Part shown: positions 1 through 5,131 of the stretch, piece after piece
How positions within the stretch are numbered: the stretch's first letter is position 1
Layout: each line of letters begins with the position of its first letter
Source of the DNA: Planctomycetota bacterium
GTDB taxonomy: Bacteria; Planctomycetota; Phycisphaerae; WQYP01
Direction: 5' to 3'
Length of the DNA stretch: 5,888 bases
Assembly: GCA_021805585.1 (NCBI GenBank)
Contig: JAJZEY010000612.1
Coordinates: forward strand, 1-5,888
Made by a program: the position numbers and the translations under genes
The notes under the pieces: model-generated
What the model was told of the DNA's origin: nothing
Databases searched by the model: none
What the model saw: only the letters and a program-made list of their open reading frames with translations

Positions 1-190
1 ATTTTTCAATGCCATCCACCAGCACCACCGGCGTGCGGTTCTGGTATTTTTCCAGCAGGGCTGGATCGCGGGTAATGTCAATTTCCTCGATCACCGCTGG
101 TACATGCGGCGTGACCACCAGTTCAATGACGCGCCGCACCGCCTTACAGGCGTCACAATTCGGTTTTACCAACAGCGTGATGCGATGCAT
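1..190 (-). CDS. Glutaredoxin-like thiol-disulfide protein (partial, N-terminal 63 residues)
   Basis: On the minus strand an ATG at 190-188 opens a frame that runs off the left edge of the window without a stop. The translation starts MHRITLLVKPNCDACKAV. This is the first beta strand of a thioredoxin fold followed by a CxxC redox pair, Cys12 and Cys15. Further on, RTPVVLVDG (residues 52-60) carries the Thr-Pro pair expected for the cis-proline that faces the active site, followed by the next beta strand. The layout fits the short glutaredoxin-like family (PF05768/DUF836 type), about 75-100 residues long, so most of the protein is visible. The start is supported by AAAGGGG six bases upstream (plus-strand 197-203). 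It is transcribed divergently from the rhamnosidase gene. It is probably a cytoplasmic disulfide reductase, since no signal peptide is seen; its partner is unknown. NrdH-like or arsenate-reductase-related folds are less likely alternatives. Confidence 0.85.
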   Translation of the reverse strand, partial: MHRITLLVKPNCDACKAVRRVIELVVTPHVPAVIEEIDITRDPALLEKYQNRTPVVLVDGIEK

Positions 191-300
191 GTGATACCCC
201 TTTCAAATGCCGTGCCATACCGCCCAATAGATTAACCGACTTTCCGTCCGTGCGGTAGAAGGCGCTATTTTGACCGCCGGCACGGGTGGCCTGGTGCCTG

Positions 301-325
301 GTCAAGCCTGTCAATCAGGCTTGAC
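301..325. repeat. Perfect inverted repeat, 10-bp arms, 5-base loop
   Basis: GTCAAGCCTG (301-310) is the exact reverse complement of CAGGCTTGAC (316-325), with TCAAT between them. It lies upstream of the starts of both divergent genes. It is therefore not at the 3' end of either, and no T run follows directly, so a terminator role is unlikely. An operator for a dimeric regulator, or a stem in a leader RNA of the minus-strand gene, fits better. The arms include TTGACG (321-326) on the plus strand and TTGACA on the minus strand, which resemble -35 elements. No well-spaced -10 was found for either. Confidence 0.7.
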
Positions 326-372
326 GGAGCACGCGCGTTTTAAAGTAAGGGTGATCGGTTTTTCTTGGGAAT

Positions 373-390
373 AACAGGTACGGACCTGTT
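373..390. repeat. Inverted repeat AACAGGT-N4-ACCTGTT
   Basis: AACAGGT (373-379) pairs perfectly with ACCTGTT (384-390) across the loop ACGG, and TTAT follows at 391-394. In RNA this would be a 7-bp hairpin followed by a T-rich tail, 110 bp before the rhamnosidase start. It could act as a leader hairpin or attenuator if transcription starts upstream of it, or as a regulator binding site in DNA. The sequence cannot distinguish these. Confidence 0.55.
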
Positions 391-500
391 TTATATCACC
401 AAACCGCATTATGCTGACTTCATAAGATAAAATGGCCGAGCTTTGAATCTATATTCGGGCAGCGATTCAGTGATTTTTTTACGGCTTTTGGAGTATTCAC

Positions 501-3500
501 GTGCGTGAACAGCGGAACAAAAAAGGCGATTCTTCAGCCGGCGGAATATCCATTTCCCGCCGCCAACTATTGCAGGCCACCGCCGCGTCCGGGGCCGGAC
601 TGGCGACAGGCCGTCAGGACAAATCCCCGCGCGGATCGGCCGGAAGTCCGTTTTCGACCATCAGACCGGTGCAATTGCGTTGTGCCCATCTTGTGGATCC
701 AATCGGCGTGGATGATATAAGGCCGGTGTTAACCTGGCAGTTGGCATGCGCGGACGAAGGTGCACAGGGACTTTCCCAAACGGGCTGCCAGGTGCAGGTG
801 GCATCCGCACCGCGATTTTTCGCATCCGACGCTGCGGATGTATGGGATTCAGGACTGCTGGGCTCCCACACGGGTATGCAAATTATTTATGGTGGAAAGC
901 CGCTTTTATCACGGCAGGTCTGTCTGTGGCGGGTTCGCATAAAAGATCAGTCCGGGCGGATGTCCAACTGGAGCCAACCCGCCCGCTGGACGATGGGTCT
1001 TTTGCAGCAATCCGACTGGCAGGCGCAGTGGCTGACGGATTCCACTCTGGCCAAAGTGGAAAATATGCCGCGGGTGCCCATTCATTGTTACCGCAGTGCA
1101 ATTGCCGATCGCGCGGATGCCGCCAAATGGATCGTGCTGGACCTTGGGCAAGCCAATGCGATTGATGGCGTACAACTGGATCCCGCACGCCCCGCGTTTT
1201 TGCAATCGGACTACCCCTCTTTTCTTTATCCACTCCGCTTCCGTATTGAAGTGGCCACCGACAAACGCTTTTCCGACGCCCGCGTCGTTGTGGACCAGAC
1301 CCATGCGGATGTGCCCAGCCCTCGACCGCCGGCAATTCCGGTGCCTCGCTTCAATTTTTCACCGGTTACCGCGCGGTATGTGCGGCTTACCGTCACCCGT
1401 CTGGCCTATTGGGATTGTCGCTTTTGGGCTTTTGCGCTGGGTGGATTTCAGGTTTTCGCCGCGGGTCGCAATATTGCCCGGGGTGCGGCTGCAACCTGTC
1501 TGGATTCCGTGGAAACAAAGGACATATCCAGCCGGTATCTGACCACCGGCACGTTTTCCGTGGGTTATCAGCCCGCCGCGCCCGGCGACCCGTGGCGACC
1601 GCTGGACAATTTTGTTTCCCCGCTGCATTGGAATATCGCCACGCCACCGGAACTGGTGGTGAAAGTGGAAGGCGTCCCATGGGGGCAGACCACATCACGC
1701 GTGGCATTTATGAGGCGGTCCTTTTTTCTGCCTTCCGCAGTGCGAAGCGCTACACTTTATTCCACCGCGCGGGGATTTTATGAGCTTGGCATTAACGGCA
1801 AAACCGTTTCCAACGGCCGCCTCGCACCCGGCTTTACCGAATTTAATAAGCGGGTTTTGTATCATGTTCACGATGTGACGCATCTTCTTGAATCCGGGAA
1901 CAACGCTATTTCCGGACTGCTTGGTTATGGCTGGTACGCGGGGCACATGAATCTTTTTGATATGTGCTACATTTTCGGCTACGTTCCAAAACTTCTGGTA
2001 CAACTGGAAATTGAACTCGCCGGCGGCCAACGTGTGGTTATAACGACGGACGAACATTGGAAATCGACCCTGAACGGCCATATTCGTTATGGCGACCCGC
2101 TGGCGGGCGAATGTCACGATTTGCGCATGAAGATTCCGGACTGGGAGACCACCGCTTTTGACGATCACCAGTGGACGCCGGCATACCGAATTCCTCTGGA
2201 TGATGCGGCCTTGGCGTGGCATCGCACGCAACCCACCGTGTGTCAGAAGTCCTTGCGTCCGGCCGGGCGGAAGGAAACCTCGCCGGGGGTTTATCTGTTT
2301 GATTTTGGCCAGGAATTTTCCGGGCATTGTCGGCTTACTGTTTCCGGCACGGCGGGCACACATATCACCATGCGTCATGCCGAATGTCTGACTCCGGATG
2401 GTGCGATTGACAAAGCCAATTTATGGGACGCGCTGCAACGCGACGACGTTTATCTTGCGGGAACGGGCCGGGAGGTGTTTGAACCGCATTTTACATGGCA
2501 TGGTTTTAGATATGTTGAGGTTACCGGTCTTCCGGGCCGGCCGGAAGCCGACACGTTGATTGGCCAGCCGGTGCGGAATAATCTGGCCACCATCAGCGAA
2601 TTTTCCTGTTCCAACGCATTGTTTAATAAATTAATGACGGCCACACGATGGACACAGTGGAATATGCTGTTCGACGTTCCCGCGGGCTGTGCGGCCCGGG
2701 CGGAACGGCTGGCATGGCTGGGCGACATACGTGACTGCGTGAACACCGCGATGCTGAATATGGATGGGGCCGCGTTTTTCACCAAATATCTGCAGGATAC
2801 GCGTGATTCGCAGTGCCCCGCCGGCCAATTCACGGACATTTGCCCGCACGCCCAGTTGCGCGGCACGACTATCGCGGCCGGGTCGCCGGGCTGGGCGGAT
2901 GGCGCACTATTTATGGGTTGGGATGTATTCCGGGCCACCGGAGATATCACCATTCTGGAAAAGCATTATTCCGCGATGAAGCGCTGGGTGGATTTTGTCG
3001 CCCGGCATAATCCGAATCATTTATGGTTAAATAATCGCGGCGAGGACTGGGGCGACTGGCTAAGCGCGGGAACCCCGGTAACACCTAAGGACTTAGCGGC
3101 TACGGCCTATTTTGCCCGTAGCGCCGACCTGCTGGCACGATCGGCCCAGGTTTTGGATAACACCGCCGATGCCAGGCAATACGGCTTGCTGTTTGCCGCC
3201 ATTCGCACGGCCTTCGCGGCGCGGTATGTCGCACCGGATGGTTTTATTCCTGGAAATGCGCAGGGAAGCTATGCTTTGGCGCTTGAATTCAACTTGCTGG
3301 ATGAACCGCGGCGCACCGGCGCAATGAATCATCTAAGCGCGGCTATTGCCAGTAACCATGGGCATCTGACCACTGGATTCTTAAGCACCCGGGCGCTGGT
3401 GCAATGCCTGTCGCGACTCGGTCGCCATGATGTGGCCAGCCGCATGGTCAATCAGGTTGCGCGGCCATCGTGGGGATATATGGTGGATTCCATTGGCACG

Positions 3501-3950
3501 ACATTCTGGGAATCTTTCAACGCCTATGAAAAGGGACAGGTGGTTACACTTTCGTTAAACCATTGGCCGTGGAGTTCCATTGGTGAATGGTTGTGGAATT
3601 ATGTGGCGGGTTTAATACCGGATGAGACCGCGCCGGGCTGGCGGAAATTTATCGTTCATCCCCGCCCCACGCCCGAAGTTCGCTGGTGCCGCGGAAGTTT
3701 TCAATCTCCATGCGGCCCTATTTCGATTGATTGGCGGGCAGCCTCCGGCTGGCTGGCATTGGATGTGCACATACCGATTGGAACCGCGGCAATTGTCATT
3801 CTACCGGCAAAACGCACCGCCGATATTCGATTGGCGGATGCGACGGAATCGGATATTTTCGCTCGGCGATTCCATTTGCTGTCAGCGGAGGCCGGCCAAA
3901 TTCGTTTTCAAGTCCCGTCCGGGGCATATTCCTTCCGGTGCAAGATTTAG
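501..3950 (+). CDS. Exported GH78 alpha-L-rhamnosidase with Tat leader and inserted discoidin-like domain
   Basis: Predicted to hydrolyse terminal alpha-L-rhamnose from plant or microbial glycans by the inverting GH78 mechanism. The GTG start at 501 is preceded by GGAG (490-493) with 7-base spacing. The N terminus has a twin-arginine motif (SRRQLLQA, Arg20-Arg21) and a short weak hydrophobic stretch, so Tat export is inferred. Domains in order: Ig-like rhamnosidase N-terminal domain (about 55-170, ending MGLLQQSDWQAQWL); discoidin/F5-8C-like insert (about 208-320, AKWIVLDLGQ to ARYVRLTV and GGFQVF); rhamnosidase N domain (about 403-590, INGK and GYGWYAGH); beta-sandwich starting near VYLFDFGQEFSG (597); alpha/alpha-six catalytic barrel (about 697-1045); C-terminal beta domain from GWRKFIVHPRP (1046). 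The expected general acid is Glu735, the general base Glu1004 (TTFWES), with Asp742 and His1021 (SLNH) also present. The acid loop reads GCAARAERLAWLGD instead of the common DCPQRDERLGWTGD. At 1149 residues it is at the long end of the family. It appears monocistronic. Confidence 0.95.
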   Translation: MREQRNKKGDSSAGGISISRRQLLQATAASGAGLATGRQDKSPRGSAGSPFSTIRPVQLRCAHLVDPIGVDDIRPVLTWQLACADEGAQGLSQTGCQVQVASAPRFFASDAADVWDSGLLGSHTGMQIIYGGKPLLSRQVCLWRVRIKDQSGRMSNWSQPARWTMGLLQQSDWQAQWLTDSTLAKVENMPRVPIHCYRSAIADRADAAKWIVLDLGQANAIDGVQLDPARPAFLQSDYPSFLYPLRFRIEVATDKRFSDARVVVDQTHADVPSPRPPAIPVPRFNFSPVTARYVRLTVTRLAYWDCRFWAFALGGFQVFAAGRNIARGAAATCLDSVETKDISSRYLTTGTFSVGYQPAAPGDPWRPLDNFVSPLHWNIATPPELVVKVEGVPWGQTTSRVAFMRRSFFLPSAVRSATLYSTARGFYELGINGKTVSNGRLAPGFTEFNKRVLYHVHDVTHLLESGNNAISGLLGYGWYAGHMNLFDMCYIFGYVPKLLVQLEIELAGGQRVVITTDEHWKSTLNGHIRYGDPLAGECHDLRMKIPDWETTAFDDHQWTPAYRIPLDDAALAWHRTQPTVCQKSLRPAGRKETSPGVYLFDFGQEFSGHCRLTVSGTAGTHITMRHAECLTPDGAIDKANLWDALQRDDVYLAGTGREVFEPHFTWHGFRYVEVTGLPGRPEADTLIGQPVRNNLATISEFSCSNALFNKLMTATRWTQWNMLFDVPAGCAARAERLAWLGDIRDCVNTAMLNMDGAAFFTKYLQDTRDSQCPAGQFTDICPHAQLRGTTIAAGSPGWADGALFMGWDVFRATGDITILEKHYSAMKRWVDFVARHNPNHLWLNNRGEDWGDWLSAGTPVTPKDLAATAYFARSADLLARSAQVLDNTADARQYGLLFAAIRTAFAARYVAPDGFIPGNAQGSYALALEFNLLDEPRRTGAMNHLSAAIASNHGHLTTGFLSTRALVQCLSRLGRHDVASRMVNQVARPSWGYMVDSIGTTFWESFNAYEKGQVVTLSLNHWPWSSIGEWLWNYVAGLIPDETAPGWRKFIVHPRPTPEVRWCRGSFQSPCGPISIDWRAASGWLALDVHIPIGTAAIVILPAKRTADIRLADATESDIFARRFHLLSAEAGQIRFQVPSGAYSFRCKI

Positions 3951-3980
3951 CAACGTGCGGCCTAAGGCGGCGGTCAGTTG

Positions 3981-3997
3981 GCCGCAATGCGGCTTTT
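3981..3997 (+). terminator. Probable rho-independent terminator after the rhamnosidase gene
   Basis: GCCGC (3981-3985) and GCGGC (3989-3993) form a 5-bp all-GC stem around the loop AAT, followed directly by TTTT (3994-3997), 31 bases after the rhamnosidase stop codon. The stem can gain one G-T pair at its base. It is short for a strong terminator. A second GC hairpin, GCCGC-GCTCC-GCGGC at 4011-4025, follows and may help. Together they probably separate the rhamnosidase unit from the regulator unit. Confidence 0.6.
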
Positions 3998-4053
3998 AAA
4001 GATCCGTCAAGCCGCGCTCCGCGGCGGGGCACGATCTTATTTTGTGCGGGGGC

Positions 4054-4082
4054 TTGCATATCCAATCGCAATGCACTATATT
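4054..4082 (+). promoter_or_regulatory. Sigma-70-type promoter for the GbsR-family regulator unit
   Basis: TTGCAT (4054-4059, four of six matches to TTGACA) is followed after exactly 17 bp by TATATT (4077-4082, five of six matches to TATAAT). Transcription would start near 4088-4090, giving a leader of about 30 bases before the ATG at 4120. It is the best-spaced promoter seen in the window. The palindrome at 4080-4097 overlaps its -10 element and start point, a standard position for a repressor site. Confidence 0.65.
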
Positions 4083-4097
4083 CTGCATTAACAGAAT
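4080..4097. promoter_or_regulatory. Operator-like palindrome, site 1: ATTCTG-N6-CAGAAT
   Basis: ATTCTG (4080-4085) and CAGAAT (4092-4097) are perfect reverse complements separated by six bases. The size suits a winged-helix dimer of the MarR/GbsR type. The site covers the end of the -10 element and the expected transcription start of the regulator gene. The same TTCTG-N6-CAGAA core recurs before the next gene, and a CTG-N6-CAG variant before the one after. A further CAGA half-site follows at 4101-4104. Binding by the neighbouring regulator is inferred. Confidence 0.6.
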
Positions 4098-4119
4098 TTT
4101 CAGACACAAGGACCATGCC

Positions 4120-4653
4120 ATGAACGATATTTCTCCAGTTGCCCGGAAGTTTGTTCTGCATTGGGGGCAAATGGGATCGCGATGGGGCATTAACCGCACG
4201 GTGGCGCAAATTCATGCGCTTCTGTATATCAGTCCGAACCCGTTGAATGCCGAACAGATTGCCGAAACGCTTTCCATTGCCCGGTCGAATGTCAGCTCCA
4301 GCCTGAAGGAACTTCAGGGCTGGGGGGTGGTGCGCGTGGTTCCCCAATTGGCGGACAGGCGGGATTATTTTGAGTCAATTCAGGATGTCTGGGAAATGTT
4401 CCGCACGGTACTGGATGAACGCAAGAAACGGGAAATTGACCCGACCGTCGCATTGTTGCGTGATTGCATGGCCGAGCTGCAGCGCGGCGATTCGTCCCAG
4501 GGCGTTACCCGTGAGCGGATCGGCCGCATGCTGGAATTTTTTGAAACCATGAGCGCCTGGTATGAAAACATCCGGCGATTGCCCACCAAATCGGTTATTA
4601 AATTTGTGGGTCTGGGGGAAAAGCTGCGGCGGTGGATTGGCGGGGCGGCATAA
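4120..4653 (+). CDS. GbsR/MarR-family winged-helix transcriptional regulator
   Basis: A 177-residue protein of the GbsR branch of the MarR superfamily (COG1510 type), a cytoplasmic DNA-binding protein expected to act as a dimer. The winged helix is clear: TVAQIHALLYISPNPLNAEQ leads into a helix-turn-helix (IAETLSIARSNVSSSLKELQGWGVV, about residues 46-70). A charged wing, QLADRRDYFES, follows, with the DRRDYFE signature typical of GbsR proteins. The C-terminal half is helical and probably serves in dimerisation. The ATG at 4120 is chosen over in-frame upstream ATG 4042 because AAGGA (4108-4112) lies seven bases before it. The 4042 start would also lie upstream of the predicted promoter. Characterised GbsR relatives repress osmoprotectant genes, but no such genes are seen here. 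The likely targets are its own promoter and the two genes downstream, given the palindromes before each. The inducing ligand is unknown. Confidence 0.93.
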   Translation: MNDISPVARKFVLHWGQMGSRWGINRTVAQIHALLYISPNPLNAEQIAETLSIARSNVSSSLKELQGWGVVRVVPQLADRRDYFESIQDVWEMFRTVLDERKKREIDPTVALLRDCMAELQRGDSSQGVTRERIGRMLEFFETMSAWYENIRRLPTKSVIKFVGLGEKLRRWIGGAA

Positions 4654-4665
4654 GCCCCCTTTTTT
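4642..4665 (+). terminator. Possible weak terminator or attenuator overlapping the regulator stop codon
   Basis: GGGGC (4642-4646) pairs with GCCCC (4654-4658) across a 7-base loop that contains the TAA stop codon. One C and then six T (4660-4665) follow. This is intrinsic-terminator geometry with a short stem. Because the first arm is coding, translating ribosomes could hinder folding. It may reduce read-through from the regulator gene into the DCC-family gene. The stem is only five pairs, so this is tentative. Confidence 0.4.
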
Positions 4666-4675
4666 GGATAGTAAT

Positions 4676-4691
4676 TTCTGTTTTTTCAGAA
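4676..4691. promoter_or_regulatory. Operator-like palindrome, site 2: TTCTG-N6-CAGAA
   Basis: TTCTG (4676-4680) and CAGAA (4687-4691) flank a T6 spacer and exactly repeat the core of site 1 with the same spacing. Aligned from the first T, sites 1 and 2 agree at 20 of 27 positions, including a downstream TT and a CAGA half-site (here 4696-4699). The site sits 26 bases before the DCC-family start codon. No matching -10/-35 pair was convincing nearby, so whether this copy controls a separate promoter or read-through is open. Confidence 0.6.
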
Positions 4692-4717
4692 CTTACAGAT
4701 ACTTAAGGAGAACGGTC

Positions 4718-5104
4718 ATGCACCGGATATTTTATGACGATCAATGTGGCCTGTGCAGCCGGTGGGCCGCGGCGGTCACACCACGGCTCTGGCGGCGGGG
4801 ATTTGCCGTACGGGGTTGGAACAGCGTGGAATGTGCAAAGTATACCAGCGAATTTACCATCCCCAATGAACCCCAAATTATTCTTTGCACCGCGACGGGG
4901 CGGGTGCTGATGGGGCTGGATGTTTATCTGTTCCTGGCCGACGGCTTTGGCTGGGTTCGCCCCCTGGCCTGGCTGATCCGTCGAGAGCCGCTCTATTCCC
5001 TGGCCAAAGCCGCGTATCACTTAGTGGCTGCAAATCGCTATCGCATCAGCGCCATTTTCGGCCTGCAAAGCGCGTGCAATCGGACTGCGTCACGTAAGAA
5101 CTGA
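4718..5104 (+). CDS. DCC-family (DUF393) thiol-disulfide oxidoreductase-like protein
   Basis: A 128-residue protein of the DUF393/DCC family. The family-defining DxxCxxC motif is at the N terminus: FYDDQCGLC, with Asp7, Cys10 and Cys13, right after the first beta strand. The fold is thioredoxin-like. The C-terminal half, PLAWLIRREPLYSLAKAAYHLVAANRYRISAIFG, matches the usual family ending, in which an amphipathic helix carries an A-Y-x-x-x-A-x-N-R-x-R-I/L-S signature. The length is normal for the family. The ATG at 4718 is preceded by AAGGAG (4705-4710) seven bases upstream. It follows the regulator gene after 64 bp and is followed by the YqjF-family gene after 27 bp. Family members are thought to be disulfide oxidoreductases because of the CxxC pair, but their substrates are not established. 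No signal peptide was seen. Confidence 0.93.
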   Translation: MHRIFYDDQCGLCSRWAAAVTPRLWRRGFAVRGWNSVECAKYTSEFTIPNEPQIILCTATGRVLMGLDVYLFLADGFGWVRPLAWLIRREPLYSLAKAAYHLVAANRYRISAIFGLQSACNRTASRKN

Positions 5105-5106
5105 AT

Positions 5107-5122
5107 ACCTGAAATATCAGGA
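5107..5122. promoter_or_regulatory. Operator-like palindrome, site 3: variant CTG-N6-CAG over a ribosome binding site
   Basis: CCTGA (5108-5112) and TCAGG (5117-5121) form a perfect palindrome whose inner CTG and CAG are six bases apart, the same spacing as sites 1 and 2. The outer bases differ (ACCTG/CAGGA in place of TTCTG/CAGAA). It overlaps AGGAG (5119-5123), the ribosome binding site of the next gene. It could be a degenerate regulator site, or an RNA hairpin limiting translation initiation. It is weaker evidence than sites 1 and 2. Confidence 0.4.
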
Positions 5123-5131
5123 GACCGTGCC

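Larger units (their letters stand above)
191..500. other. Divergent intergenic region with hairpins, no gene
   Basis: This 310-bp stretch separates the divergent glutaredoxin-like and rhamnosidase genes. No credible coding frame was found. It carries two clear inverted repeats (301-325 and 373-390), listed separately. It also has complementary hexamers around the second one: GGTGAT 350-355 with ATCACC 395-400, and CGGTTT 356-361 with AAACCG 401-406. The part nearest the rhamnosidase gene is AT-rich and has -10-like hexamers TAAAAT (428-433) and TATATT (450-455). Neither has a convincing -35 element at 16-18 bp, so no promoter is called. A T7 run lies at 474-480, just before the ribosome binding site. 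Control elements for both genes must lie here, but the exact promoters could not be assigned by eye. Confidence 0.6.

Noticed and set aside
9..194. A 61-residue plus-strand frame at the left edge
   Set aside because: It is antisense to the glutaredoxin-like gene. Its low-complexity Ser/Thr-rich translation has no ribosome binding site or domain.
321..346. TTGACG followed by TAAAGT as a plus-strand promoter
   Set aside because: The spacing is only 14 bp, too short for a normal sigma-70 promoter, and TTGACG is part of the perfect inverted repeat.
428..455. -10-like hexamers TAAAAT and TATATT upstream of the rhamnosidase gene
   Set aside because: Neither has a recognisable -35 element at 16-18 bp, so calling a promoter would be guesswork in this AT-rich stretch.
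1695..2378. A 227-residue open frame on the minus strand inside the rhamnosidase gene
   Set aside because: It is fully covered by the strongly supported GH78 frame. Its translation is rich in Arg, Pro and Gly without family features, as expected for an antisense shadow.
4042..4119. Upstream in-frame start that would lengthen the GbsR-family regulator by 26 residues
   Set aside because: It lies upstream of the predicted -35 element, has no good ribosome binding site, and its extra residues do not resemble the family. The ATG at 4120 has AAGGA at good spacing.
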